NCBI RefSeq assembly: GCF_002278075.1
Contig: NZ_CP022989.1
Span: 3,906,001 to 3,970,000, forward strand
Source: Paraburkholderia aromaticivorans
GTDB lineage: Bacteria; Pseudomonadota; Gammaproteobacteria; Burkholderiales; Burkholderiaceae
Length of the DNA stretch: 64,000 nt
Direction of reading: 5' to 3'
The first letter of the stretch is position 1, and each line of letters starts with the position of its first letter. Both the position numbers and the translations under genes were made by a program. Shown here one piece after another: positions 36,828 through 46,289 of this stretch. Under the pieces are notes generated by a model, which searched no databases, was not told the DNA's origin, and saw only the letters and a program-made list of their open reading frames with translations.

Positions 36828-37379
36828 TCAGGCGATGTTCTCCGCCTCGTAGAGACGCCGCCCCGCGGCATCCTTCGCGCCGAGGATCGGCTCGAAATCG
36901 ATCGGCCATTCAATGCCGATGTCGGGATCGCGCCACAGAATGCAGCGCTCCAGTTCGGGAAACCAGTATTCCGTGGTCTTCCACAAACACTCGGCGACGT
37001 TGGACAGCACCACGAAACCGTGCGCAAAGCCTGGCGGCACCCAGATCTGCCGATGATTGGCCGCGCTCAGATGCGCCCCGCACCACTTGCCGAAATTCGG
37101 CGAATTGAGCCGCACGTCCACACCAACGGCGAACACCTCGCCCACGACGACCCGCATGAGCCGCCCTTGCGGACGCTGCACTTGATAGTGCAACCCGCGC
37201 AACACGCCATGCACCGCGCTCGAATGCCGGTCCTGTACAAAGTGGAAAGCTTGCGAGACATCGCCGATAAACTCATCTTCGCTAAAACTCTCGAAGCAGA
37301 AGCCGAATTCGTCGCAGAACACTTCGGGCTCGATGAGCTTTACCTCCGGCAAGGCCGTCGCGATCACCTTGTTGCCCAT
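36828..37379 (-). CDS. rfbC: dTDP-4-dehydrorhamnose 3,5-epimerase (RmlC)-like protein
   Basis: Cupin-fold epimerase of 183 residues, the usual RmlC length. The family pattern is clear: VIATALPEVKLIEPEVF, GVLRGLHYQVQRPQGRLMRV (catalytic His in LRGLHYQ), VPPGFAHGFVVLS and the C-terminal ERCILWRDPDIGIEWP. The ATG at 37379 gives this standard start; the frame to 37442 is longer than needed. No rfbA, rfbB or rfbD neighbour is present, so the gene stands alone and may supplement dTDP-rhamnose or a related sugar made elsewhere. Confidence 0.9.
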   Translation of the reverse strand: MGNKVIATALPEVKLIEPEVFCDEFGFCFESFSEDEFIGDVSQAFHFVQDRHSSAVHGVLRGLHYQVQRPQGRLMRVVVGEVFAVGVDVRLNSPNFGKWCGAHLSAANHRQIWVPPGFAHGFVVLSNVAECLWKTTEYWFPELERCILWRDPDIGIEWPIDFEPILGAKDAAGRRLYEAENIA

Positions 37380-37487
37380 TGCTGCTGTACTCGTAAGAAG
37401 CTTGACCGGCGAAAACGCGGCCGTCATGACGGCCGCGTCCAATTCCCGTGGGCCGCGCGGCTGCTGGCACAGCCGCGTCCATGAATA

Positions 37488-38483
37488 CTACGCCTGCGTC
37501 GCGGTCCGGCTGCGCGCGCGATATTCCGTTGGAGACAGCGCCATGCGTTTGCGGAAAATTTTCGCTAGACGATCGCCGTTGCCCGTACCGCTGCGGCGCG
37601 CGATCTTGTCCACCGGCAATTCGGTCTCAGTCAGGAAGTTACAGGCTATGCGCAAGCGTATCTGTAAGAGGTAGTCCGACGGCGTGACCTGCATTTCATG
37701 CTTGAAGCGCCGCAGAAAATTGCGCTCGCTCATTGCCGCGACTTGTGCGGCGTCCGCCACCGAAACCGGACGGTCGCAATTCGCCTCCATCCAGCGCGCC
37801 GCGGCGCGGATTTTCTCGGCCACGCTGAGCGTGCCGCCTTCCGCCGGCAGCGGTACCCAGGTGGCGGCCATGCCGGGCATCACACGGTCGGCGACGCTGC
37901 GGGCCAGTTCGGCGCCAAGGTCGCGCTTGATGAACATCAGCGCGCTGCGCGCGCAGTCATGCCGCTCGTTGGATGCGCTCAGCGCGGACTCGCCCGTCAC
38001 GCCGTTCAGATAGCGATTCACCTGCGGTCCGTCGTGATCCGACGGGCAGGCCGCTTCAAGAACGAGCCGCCCTTCGCCGATCGTTTCAATCGCGCGAGTG
38101 CGCGCTTGCACCGAACGCAGCCAGCCGAGCACCCGCTCGTCGCGCGCGGCCACATGCGCACCGTAGCCGCCCGCGATAAACAGCACGTCGAAGCCGCTGC
38201 CGAAACGCGCGTCGATACGATCAGTCCAGATGCGCGCGGAGGATGAACTGGCGACGCTGCCGCCGTCCATGGAAAGAAATTGCACTTCGTAAGGCGGTTC
38301 TTCGCCAGCTTGCGAACCCGAGAGTTCATTGGCGGTCTGGAACATCTCCACCACGGTGCCTGGCCCCAACAGCCAGAAACCGTCGAAGAGCAGCACGCCG
38401 ATTCTCCGCGTCGCACTGCGCGCGCTCAAAGTCGGCGTATGCAGCCAGGTGATCCTCGCAGTATCAAGGTGCATGTGCGGCAT
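37488..38483 (-). CDS. GlxA-type transcriptional regulator (DJ-1/PfpI-like domain plus AraC HTH)
   Basis: Regulator of 331 residues. The N-terminal half is a class I glutamine amidotransferase-like (DJ-1/PfpI) domain from RIGVLLFDGFWLLGPGTVVEMF to about residue 200; the C-terminal half is an AraC-type double helix-turn-helix (AAMSERNFLRRFKHEM, then RRSGTGNGDRLAKIFRKRM). The usual nucleophile-elbow Cys is not seen; the place reads TIGEG, so this domain is presumably a sensor. The ATG at 38483 has GGGGAAA upstream. The target genes are unknown. Confidence 0.88.
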   Translation of the reverse strand: MPHMHLDTARITWLHTPTLSARSATRRIGVLLFDGFWLLGPGTVVEMFQTANELSGSQAGEEPPYEVQFLSMDGGSVASSSSARIWTDRIDARFGSGFDVLFIAGGYGAHVAARDERVLGWLRSVQARTRAIETIGEGRLVLEAACPSDHDGPQVNRYLNGVTGESALSASNERHDCARSALMFIKRDLGAELARSVADRVMPGMAATWVPLPAEGGTLSVAEKIRAAARWMEANCDRPVSVADAAQVAAMSERNFLRRFKHEMQVTPSDYLLQIRLRIACNFLTETELPVDKIARRSGTGNGDRLAKIFRKRMALSPTEYRARSRTATQA

Positions 38484-39241
38484 GATATTTCCCCAGACTG
38501 TCGTACATTGTGGACCCCGATCCCGTTAGCGGCCGATATGAACGGAATGATTATGAAGAGGGAGATTTTGGACAACACCACTTAACGGATTAAGCGTGAT
38601 GTTAGCCGAACCCCTCGCCATAGTAAATTTGAAAAACAAATACTATTGAAAACGGGAATGTATGAAGAAAACGGTTATCGCGCGTTTCATATGACGCGCG
38701 CCGGTTGCGTCGGCGCGACGCTCGAGCATGCTGGGAAATTTCTCCCGTCCGGCGCTACAAGCTGCGTCCAGCCTTGTTCCTCGGGTCAGAGTGCGGATTG
38801 CTCACGCCCCTGTCAAGCAGGTTTTTTGAGTTACCAAGCTATGCCTGAGCAACGTCAAAAAGTGTTTCAAACCTGAAATGCAAACCTCGCAGATAATGAC
38901 CATTCCATATCCGCTTTATTCGCAAACCGGGAATTTATCGGGCTACCCGCATGAAATCCGACCGCATTTATCGAATCGAGCTCCATTAAGGATTTAAAAA
39001 CGCATTTTTCGAATGCATGAAAGTGTTTCCATATTGAAACATCCGGTCTGCTATAAGTATGACTTAATCCCCGGCCGCGCCGCGCGACGGGCGTGAGCGC
39101 CTGAGGATGCCTGCGGATTGAGGACATGCGCGGCGCGCGTTCCTTAAACAAAGTTTCATCCATGGATCGCGCTCTTTCAGGATTCGCCCGGCACGGGCGC
39201 GACATAATTCCTGCACCGTGATAGCCGCAAGGAGCCAGCAC
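38484..39241. other. AT-richer intergenic region with inverted repeats
   Basis: A 758-base stretch without a supported gene, clearly lower in GC than its surroundings. It holds an imperfect A/T palindrome at 38620..38646 (ATAGTA-AATTTG / CAAA-TACTAT) and a perfect 7-bp hairpin CGCGCGT/ACGCGCG at 38679..38700. A weak CCTG-TCAAG-CAGG stem with six T's near 38813..38831 could end a short transcript. The open frame 38646..38876 lacks a ribosome site and family features. Confidence 0.5.
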
Positions 39242-39616
39242 ATGTCGCGCCCCATGAGCATTGAAAGAGTCAACGAATACGGTCAGAACGCGGTTCGCAT
39301 CGCCATCGAGGGCCACGTCGTGCTGCTCGATGTGGCCGATCTCGACGCCGTAATCGAACACCTCAGCGTGTTGCGAGCCACCATGCGCCCGGAAGTGCCC
39401 ACGGAGCCGCTGCGAACTCATCAGTATGTCATCGAAATCGACCCCTGCTGGCACACGGAAAAACATCCGCGGCAGGATGGCGCCGTGCTGTTCCTGCGGC
39501 ATTCCGGCCTCGGCTGGGCCGGCTTCGCGCTACCCACCGAAAACCTCGCCAAACTGCATCACGCGCTTACGCAGCAATTGGAAGCCTCGCTGGAAGTTCG
39601 CGGCATGCTCAACTGA
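39242..39616 (+). CDS. Hypothetical protein, 124 residues
   Basis: I do not recognise a family. The ATG at 39242 has AAGGAG seven bases upstream and codon use fits the neighbours, so it is probably real. The protein is soluble, without signal or membrane segment. It contains HHALTQQLEASLEVRGMLN-type amphipathic helix near the C-terminus and a WHTEKHPRQDGAVLF segment in the middle. A rho-independent terminator lies 180 bases downstream. Confidence 0.7.
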   Translation: MSRPMSIERVNEYGQNAVRIAIEGHVVLLDVADLDAVIEHLSVLRATMRPEVPTEPLRTHQYVIEIDPCWHTEKHPRQDGAVLFLRHSGLGWAGFALPTENLAKLHHALTQQLEASLEVRGMLN

Positions 39617-39797
39617 AGGAGCTGCACGCGTGGCGGGTGGTGCTTCACGCAGCACCGCGTTTCAGATCATGCGCGCAACGCCCCTTATAGCCCGCTTTAA
39701 AGACCGCTTTAAAGGCGGCTTCACAGCTCCCTCATGCAGCCCGGCTCCACCTCAGTCGCAGCATAGCCGCGGTCACTGTCATTCAACCCTCTCTCGC

Positions 39798-39823
39798 AAG
39801 CGCGGCCCGGTCCGCGCTTTTTT
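39798..39823 (+). terminator. Rho-independent terminator
   Basis: AAGCGCGG-CCCGGT-CCGCGCTT is a perfect 8-bp stem followed by a T-run. It lies between the hypothetical gene ending at 39616 and the LysR gene at 39986. The rest of 39617..39985 shows only a short GGTGCT/AGCACC hairpin at 39639..39656 and no gene. Confidence 0.85.
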
Positions 39824-39985
39824 CATTGTTTAGTTTTGCTGATTGCTCTTCACAGAACCGGAAGCGATCAGCGCGTGCGGTTCATGAACATTGCACAAAG
39901 TTAAAAAAGACTTAATGCACCTAGCAGCGCGGATTTATCCACCATCGCCGATGATGCACCCATCGCCCATCCTCTCTGTTCCCAA

Positions 39986-40909
39986 ATGAACCAGCTACAA
40001 GCGATGCGTGTCTTCACCCGGGTAGTCGATCTCGCCAGCTTCAATCTCGCGGCGAGACAGTTAGGCATGTCCGCAGCCGCGGTCACGCGCAGCGTCGGCA
40101 CACTGGAGGCGCATCTGAATATGCGCTTGCTGAACCGCACCACGCGCAGCCTTTCATTGACGGACGTCGGCCGCGAGTATCTGGAGGGCTGCCGCGCGAT
40201 CATCGAAAAACTCGACGAGATGGAATCCAGTCTGCTCGAAACCACGCGCGACCCGCAGGGCACGTTACGGATCGCCACGCCAATGACCTTCGCCACAGCG
40301 GGATTGGGCGCGCTGCTCGCCGCCTACCGCATCCTGCATCCACGCGTGGACTTCGACGTGACGACATTCGACACGCACATCGATCTCGTGGAAGGCGGCT
40401 TCGACGTGTGCTTTTCCGACGACCAGCGCCTCGCCAATTCCACCTTGGTGTGCCGAACGCTCACCAGCGTCGACGAACTCGCCGTCGCATCCCCCACCTA
40501 TCTTGCACGCAACGGCACGCCCCGCGATCCGGCCGCGTTGAACCGGCATGGTCTGCTGACCGTGTCGGACGGTTCCTCGCGAAGCTGGGAGTTCGCGGAC
40601 GCCGACGGCGTCTATCGCGTCTGCACCGGCAGCGCGCTCACCGCCACCAGCAGCGCGATGGTTCGCGTGGCGGCGCTCAACCACATGGGCATCGCCTTGC
40701 TACCCATGCCGATCGTCGCGGAAGATCTCGCACGCGGTGCGTTGACACCCGTACTCGAACAGTTCGACATCAACGGTGGCTCACGCCAGGTGTCGATTCT
40801 CTACTCCGGCCGCAAATACCTGTCGATGCGCGTGCGCACCTTCATCGACTTCACGGTCAGCCAGTATCGCGCGCCCGACCGCCCGGTCGCCTTGCGCGCG
40901 GTCGCCTGA
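39986..40909 (+). CDS. LysR-family regulator
   Basis: Regulator of 307 residues with the N-terminal winged helix-turn-helix (MRVFTRVVDLASFNLAARQL, then AAAVTRSVGTLEAHL) and an effector-binding domain. It belongs to the subgroup with the LNRTTRSLSLTDVGREYLE wing. It is followed after 16 bases by an OmpR-type regulator gene on the same strand and then the RND efflux operon, so the two regulators may be co-transcribed. The effector is unknown. Confidence 0.9.
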   Translation: MNQLQAMRVFTRVVDLASFNLAARQLGMSAAAVTRSVGTLEAHLNMRLLNRTTRSLSLTDVGREYLEGCRAIIEKLDEMESSLLETTRDPQGTLRIATPMTFATAGLGALLAAYRILHPRVDFDVTTFDTHIDLVEGGFDVCFSDDQRLANSTLVCRTLTSVDELAVASPTYLARNGTPRDPAALNRHGLLTVSDGSSRSWEFADADGVYRVCTGSALTATSSAMVRVAALNHMGIALLPMPIVAEDLARGALTPVLEQFDINGGSRQVSILYSGRKYLSMRVRTFIDFTVSQYRAPDRPVALRAVA

Positions 40910-40925
40910 AACGGGCCCGAGCATC

Positions 40926-41600
40926 ATGCCGAGAATCCTGACGATTGAAGACGACGAGTTGATTGCCCACGACATCGTTCGCACGCTCAGCGTGAGCGGC
41001 TTTTCCGTCGATGTCGCGCGCACGGGCCGCGAAGGCATGGCCAAAGCGATGGCGGGCGACTACGACGTCGTCACGCTCGATCGCATGCTGCCCGACCTCG
41101 ACGGGTTGACGATCGTCGCCACCATGCGCGGCGTGGGGCTGGAAACGCCCGTGCTGGTGATGAGCGCGATGTCCGATGTCGACCAGCGCATTCAGGGCCT
41201 GCGAGCCGGCGGCGACGACTATCTGACCAAGCCGTTCTCGCCCGAGGAAATGTTCGCGCGCGTCGAGGTCCTGTTGCGGCGCCGCCCGCGTCACGCGAAA
41301 GCCGACACCATGCTGCGCAACGGCGCACTGGAGCTGGACCTGGTGCGTCGCAAAGTCACCCATCGTCAGCGCGAGCTCGATCTGCAACCCACCGAATTCC
41401 GCGTGCTCGAATTCATGATGCGCCATACAGGCCAGGTGCTCACCCGCACGATGATTTTCGAGGCCGTCTGGGGCTGCCGCTTCGACCCCGGCACCAACCT
41501 GATCGACGTACACGTGGGGCGTTTGCGCAAGAAAGTCGAAATGCCGGGCGAGCGCCCGTTGATTCGCACGATTCGCGGCTCCGGCTATCTGTTCGGCTGA
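40926..41600 (+). CDS. OmpR-family response regulator without adjacent kinase
   Basis: Response regulator of 224 residues: receiver domain with acidic pocket EDD (8-10), phospho-acceptor Asp52 (TLDRMLPD) and Lys in TKPF, then a winged-helix DNA-binding domain ending RTIRGSGYLFG. It is closely similar to the regulator at 53446..54123 over its length, including the GTNLIDVH-GRLRKK stretch, so the two are paralogues. No sensor kinase adjoins it; it lies 242 bases upstream of the RND operon, which it may control. The ATG at 40926 follows the LysR stop. Confidence 0.9.
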   Translation: MPRILTIEDDELIAHDIVRTLSVSGFSVDVARTGREGMAKAMAGDYDVVTLDRMLPDLDGLTIVATMRGVGLETPVLVMSAMSDVDQRIQGLRAGGDDYLTKPFSPEEMFARVEVLLRRRPRHAKADTMLRNGALELDLVRRKVTHRQRELDLQPTEFRVLEFMMRHTGQVLTRTMIFEAVWGCRFDPGTNLIDVHVGRLRKKVEMPGERPLIRTIRGSGYLFG

Positions 41601-41842
41601 CCCGTACCCTCCCGTTTCGACGCACAGGCAGTGGCGCTGCAAGCGGCGCCGCTGCCTGTTTCCGCTCGTATCGGCACACTCGCCCTTCGCGGGTGGCTTC
41701 CTAAAACTAGTTTCATTTGTTTAGTCCGCGCCTGTTAGGACCCGCTCCCCAGAATGCCGTTACCGGGCCGCGCCATTGGCGCGAGTCCCCATTGCCACAC
41801 GCCCGCGCAGATCAATCGCGCCTCTGAACGGAGCTGCCTTCG

Positions 41843-44800
41843 ATGTTAAAAATAGTCCGGTTAGCGTTGACCCGGCCCTACACGTTCATCGTGCTCGCGA
41901 TGCTGATCCTGCTGATCGGCCCGCTTGCCGCATTGCGCACGCCGACGGATATCTTCCCCGACATCCGCATTCCCGTCATCAGCGTGGTATGGAACTACGC
42001 CGGCCTGCAACCGGACGACATGTCCGGGCGCATCGTCACCTATTACGAGCGCACGCTCGGCACCACCGTCAACGACATCGCCCATATCGAGTCGCAATCG
42101 TTTCGCGGCTACGGCATCGTCAAGATCTTCTTCCAGCCCACGGTGGATATCCGCACAGCCACCGCGCAGGTGACATCCGTTTCGCAGACGGTGCTCAAGC
42201 AAATGCCGCCCGGGACCACGCCGCCACAGATCCTGAACTACAACGCATCCACCGTGCCGGTACTGCAACTGGCGCTAACCAGCAATACGCTCGACGAACA
42301 GAAACTTGCCGACTACGCGACCAATTTCATTCGTCCGCAATTGCTGAGCGTACCGGGCGTGGCGATTCCGACGCCCTACGGCGGCAAGACACGTGAAGTG
42401 CAGATCGATCTGGATCCGCAGGCCTTGCAGGCAAAGAAACTTTCGGCGAACGACGTCGCCACCGCGCTCGCGCAGCAGAACCAGATCATTCCGGCGGGCA
42501 CGGAGAAGATCGGCCGCTTCGAATACAACATCAAGCTGAACAACAGCCCCCTCGCGCTCGACGAACTGAACGCGCTGCCGATCAAAACGGTAGACGGCGC
42601 CACGATCTATATCCGCGACGTGGCGCACGTACGCGACGGCTATCCGCCGCAAGGCAACGTAGTGCGTGTAGACGGACACCGCGCGGTGCTGATGAGCATC
42701 CTGAAGAACGGCTCCGCTTCCACGCTGGACATCATCTCCGGCGTCAAGGCACAACTGCCGCGTATCGAGGCGACGTTGCCAGCCGGGCTCAAACTCGTCA
42801 CGATGGGTGATCAGTCGACCTTCGTGAAAGGCGCCGTGAGCGGCGTGGCGCGCGAGGGCGTGATCGCCGCCGCGCTGACCTCGCTGATGATCCTGCTGTT
42901 TCTCGGCAGTTGGCGCTCCACGCTGATCATCGCGGCGTCGATTCCGCTCGCCGTGCTGGCGGCGATTGCCGGACTCGCGGCAATGGGCGAGACGCTCAAC
43001 GTCATGACGCTGGGCGGACTTGCACTCGCAGTCGGCATTCTGGTCGACGACGCCACCGTCACGATCGAAAACATCAATTGGCATCTGGAACAGGGCAAGG
43101 ACGTGAAAAGCGCGATTCTCGACGGCGCCGCGCAGATCGTCGCGCCCGCATTCGTGTCGCTACTGTGCATCTGTATCGTGTTCGTGCCGATGCTGCTGCT
43201 CGACGGCATTGCCCGCTTCCTGTTCGTGCCGATGGCAGAGGCCGTGATCTTCGCGATGATTGCGTCGTTCATCCTTTCGCGCACCTTCGTACCGATGATG
43301 GCGCAATACCTGCTCCGTGCTTACGCGTCGGACGGCCACGCTTCCGGCGAATTGGCCGCGACGATGGCGCCGCATGGCGGCCATGCTCACGCGGCGCCTT
43401 CGCGCAATCCGCTGGTGCGCTTCCAGCGCGGCTTTGAACACCGCTTCGAACGCGTTCGCGGCATCTACCGGATCGTGCTGGGTCTCGCGCTCACGAATCG
43501 CAAGCGCTTCGTGACAGGCTTTCTGATCGTGGTCGCGATGTCGTTCCTGCTCGCACCGTGGCTCGGCCGCAATTTCTTCCCGGATATCGACTCCGGTGAA
43601 ATCGCCATTCACGTGCGGGCGCCGGTGGGCACCCGGATCGAAGATACCGCCGCGCAGTTCGACCTGATCGAAAACGCGGTGCGCCGCGTCATTCCGCCGG
43701 GCCAGTTGCGCAGCATCATCGACAACATCGGCTTGCCGAACAGCGGCATCAACCTGACGTATAACAACAGCGGCACGATCGGGCCGCAAGACGGCGACAT
43801 TCTGATCTCGCTGAGCGAAAACCATCGGCCCACCGCGGACTTCGTGCGCACGTTGCGTGAAACGCTGCCACGTCAGTTTCCGGGCACGACGTTCGCCTTT
43901 CTGCCGGCCGATATCGTCAGTCAGATTCTGAATTTCGGCGCACCCGCGCCGATCGATCTGCAGGTGGCCGGCCCGAACCAGGCCGCCAATCGTCGGTACG
44001 CGAACGAAGTCATGCGCCGCATGCGGATGATTCCCGGCATTGCCGATACGCGCATGCAACAGGCGTCGACATATCCGCAATTCACCGTCTCCGTGGACCG
44101 TTCGCGCGCCGATCAGCTCGGCATTACCGAACAGGATGTCACCAACTCCGTGGTGGCGAGCCTGTCCGGCACGAGTCAGGTATCGCCGACGTACTGGCTC
44201 AATCCGAAGAACGGCGTGTCGTATCCGATCGTCGCGCAGACGCCGCAGTACCGCATGACGTCGCTGTCGAATCTGAACAACCTGCCCGTGACAGGCAAGG
44301 GCGGGCAGGCCCAGATTCTTGGCGGTATTGCGACAATTACACGCGGCGTGGGCAATGCGGTGGTCTCGCACTACGACATCGAACCGCTCTACGACGTGTT
44401 CGCGACAACGCAAGGCCAGGATCTCGGCGCCGTGTCGGCGAAGATCCAGACCATTCTGCACGCGAGCGCGAAAGACGTGCCCAAGGGTTCCATCGTCACG
44501 CTGCGCGGCCAGGTGCAGACGATGAATAGCGCGTTCCTCGGCTTGTCGCTCGGTCTGGTCGGCGCGATCGCATTGATCTATCTGTTGATAGTCGTGAACT
44601 TCCATTCATGGAGCGATGCGTTCGTGATCGTCAGCGCCTTGCCGGCGGCATTGGCCGGCATCGTGTGGATGCTGTTCACCACCCACACGCCGCTCTCGGT
44701 GCCCGCGTTGACCGGCGCGATTCTCTGCATGGGCGTGGCGACCGCCAACAGCATTCTGGTCGTGAGCTTTGCGCGCGAGCGGCTGGCGATCAACGGCAAT

Positions 44801-45085
44801 GCGCTCGTCGCCGCCATGGAAGCGGGCTTCACCCGCTTTCGCCCCGTCATGATGACCGCGCTCGCGATGATCATCGGCATGGCGCCGATGGCGCTCGGTC
44901 TCGGCGACGGCGGCGAGCAGAACGCGCCGCTCGGCCGCGCGGTGATCGGCGGGCTGATTTGCGCGACGTTCGCGACGCTGCTGTTCGTACCCGTCGTCTT
45001 CAGCATCGTGCACCGGCGCGACGCCGCGGCGCCCCCATCTCACGTCCCCTCTTCTTCCGAACCCGGAGTGCAACATGTCCACTGA
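41843..45085 (+). CDS. RND multidrug efflux permease (HAE1-type)
   Basis: Inner-membrane pump of 1080 residues with the RND layout: one N-terminal membrane helix, a large periplasmic loop, helices 2-6 around residue 340-500, a second loop and helices 8-12. GILVDDATVTIENI near residue 400 carries the helix-4 acidic pair of the proton relay. Ile/Pro-rich TPTDIFPDIRIPVISVVW follows the first helix. It overlaps the adaptor gene by 11 bases and forms a tripartite pump with it and the outer-membrane factor. The substrate is unknown. Confidence 0.94.
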   Translation: MLKIVRLALTRPYTFIVLAMLILLIGPLAALRTPTDIFPDIRIPVISVVWNYAGLQPDDMSGRIVTYYERTLGTTVNDIAHIESQSFRGYGIVKIFFQPTVDIRTATAQVTSVSQTVLKQMPPGTTPPQILNYNASTVPVLQLALTSNTLDEQKLADYATNFIRPQLLSVPGVAIPTPYGGKTREVQIDLDPQALQAKKLSANDVATALAQQNQIIPAGTEKIGRFEYNIKLNNSPLALDELNALPIKTVDGATIYIRDVAHVRDGYPPQGNVVRVDGHRAVLMSILKNGSASTLDIISGVKAQLPRIEATLPAGLKLVTMGDQSTFVKGAVSGVAREGVIAAALTSLMILLFLGSWRSTLIIAASIPLAVLAAIAGLAAMGETLNVMTLGGLALAVGILVDDATVTIENINWHLEQGKDVKSAILDGAAQIVAPAFVSLLCICIVFVPMLLLDGIARFLFVPMAEAVIFAMIASFILSRTFVPMMAQYLLRAYASDGHASGELAATMAPHGGHAHAAPSRNPLVRFQRGFEHRFERVRGIYRIVLGLALTNRKRFVTGFLIVVAMSFLLAPWLGRNFFPDIDSGEIAIHVRAPVGTRIEDTAAQFDLIENAVRRVIPPGQLRSIIDNIGLPNSGINLTYNNSGTIGPQDGDILISLSENHRPTADFVRTLRETLPRQFPGTTFAFLPADIVSQILNFGAPAPIDLQVAGPNQAANRRYANEVMRRMRMIPGIADTRMQQASTYPQFTVSVDRSRADQLGITEQDVTNSVVASLSGTSQVSPTYWLNPKNGVSYPIVAQTPQYRMTSLSNLNNLPVTGKGGQAQILGGIATITRGVGNAVVSHYDIEPLYDVFATTQGQDLGAVSAKIQTILHASAKDVPKGSIVTLRGQVQTMNSAFLGLSLGLVGAIALIYLLIVVNFHSWSDAFVIVSALPAALAGIVWMLFTTHTPLSVPALTGAILCMGVATANSILVVSFARERLAINGNALVAAMEAGFTRFRPVMMTALAMIIGMAPMALGLGDGGEQNAPLGRAVIGGLICATFATLLFVPVVFSIVHRRDAAAPPSHVPSSSEPGVQHVH

Positions 45086-46289
45086 GATCGAGATCAATTC
45101 GCCGAAACGGCTGCGTCATTTAAAGCTCGTCGGAATCGTCGCGCTGCTCGCGGCAGCGGGCGTCGTGGCAAGCGGCATGGCCGGTCGCGCGCATGCGAAG
45201 CAGGAACTGACCACGTGGTCGGCCCGGCAAGCCGTGCCCACCGTGGTGGCGTACACCCCGAAGCGCGACCTGGACGCGCAGGCGCTGGTGCTGCCAGGCC
45301 GCCTGTCCGCCTTCGTCAATGCGCCAATCTATGCGCGCGTGTCGGGCTATCTGCATGCGTGGTACGCGGACATCGGCACGCATGTGAAAGCCGGTCAGTT
45401 GCTCGCCGACATCGACACGCCCGATCTCGATCAGCAGTTACAGCAGGCGCGGGCCGATCTGCAGAACTCGGTGGCCAACGAAAAACTCGCCGCGTCCACC
45501 GCGCATCGCTGGACGCAGATGTTGAAGCAGGACTCCGTCTCGCAGCAGGACGCCGACGAGAAGACCAGTGATCTCGTCGCCAAGCAGGCCACCGTCGCCG
45601 CCAACGAGGCCAACGTGCGGCGCCTCGAAGCGCTCGAATCGTTCAAGCGCATCACCGCGCCGTTCGACGGCACCGTCACCGCCCGCACCACCGACATCGG
45701 CGCCCTCATCAACGCAGGGGGCGGCAATGGGCCCGAACTGTTTTCGGTGTCCGACGCGCGCCGCTTGCGCGTGTACGTGAGCGTGCCGCAGGATGAGGCC
45801 GCCGCGATCCAGCCCGGCATGAGCGCGACGCTCACCGTACCCGAGCGTCCCGGCGTGAAGTTCAACGCGAAACTCGTCGACACCGACGACGCCATCACCC
45901 CCGCTTCAGGCACCTTGCTAGTCCAGCTCGCGGTGGACAATCACGACGGTTTGCTGATCCCCGGCGAGTACACCGAAGTGCATTTCGCCCTGCCGACCAA
46001 CGCGCATGCTTTGTCGATTCCGGCCAGCTCGCTGATCTTCCGGCAGAACGGTTTGCAGGTCGCCGTGCTCGGCAAGGACAACCGCGCGGAACTCAAGCCC
46101 GTTTCGATCGCGACCGATCTCGGCACGCACGTAGAGATCGCATCGGGTCTGAGCGCCACGGATCGCGTGATCGACAATCCGCCCGATTCCCTCGCATCCG
46201 GCGACGAAGTGCGCCTGCAAACCACTACAAGCGGCACGGGCGACACCGCCGTGGCGAGCCGGCGCGCGACGGAGAGCACCCATGGATAA
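45075..46289 (+). CDS. RND efflux periplasmic adaptor (membrane fusion protein)
   Basis: Adaptor of 404 residues with an N-terminal membrane anchor (VGIVALLAAAGVVASG). The lipoyl-like half-motifs (VYARVSGYL-type AIYARVSGYLHAWYADIGTHVKAGQLLADIDTP, about residues 75-110, and ITAPFDGTVTARTTDIGALI) flank a coiled-coil hairpin (QQARADLQNSVANEK). It links the RND permease upstream to the outer-membrane channel downstream. Reading frames overlap by 11 and 8 bases. Confidence 0.93.
   Translation: MSTEIEINSPKRLRHLKLVGIVALLAAAGVVASGMAGRAHAKQELTTWSARQAVPTVVAYTPKRDLDAQALVLPGRLSAFVNAPIYARVSGYLHAWYADIGTHVKAGQLLADIDTPDLDQQLQQARADLQNSVANEKLAASTAHRWTQMLKQDSVSQQDADEKTSDLVAKQATVAANEANVRRLEALESFKRITAPFDGTVTARTTDIGALINAGGGNGPELFSVSDARRLRVYVSVPQDEAAAIQPGMSATLTVPERPGVKFNAKLVDTDDAITPASGTLLVQLAVDNHDGLLIPGEYTEVHFALPTNAHALSIPASSLIFRQNGLQVAVLGKDNRAELKPVSIATDLGTHVEIASGLSATDRVIDNPPDSLASGDEVRLQTTTSGTGDTAVASRRATESTHG

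Noticed and set aside
38813..38831. CCTG/CAGG stem followed by six T's
   Set aside because: A 4-bp stem is too short to call a terminator; kept only as a remark in the intergenic entry.
38646..38876. 76-codon open frame in the intergenic gap
   Set aside because: No ribosome site, no family features, and it runs through a hairpin; composition does not fit the neighbours.
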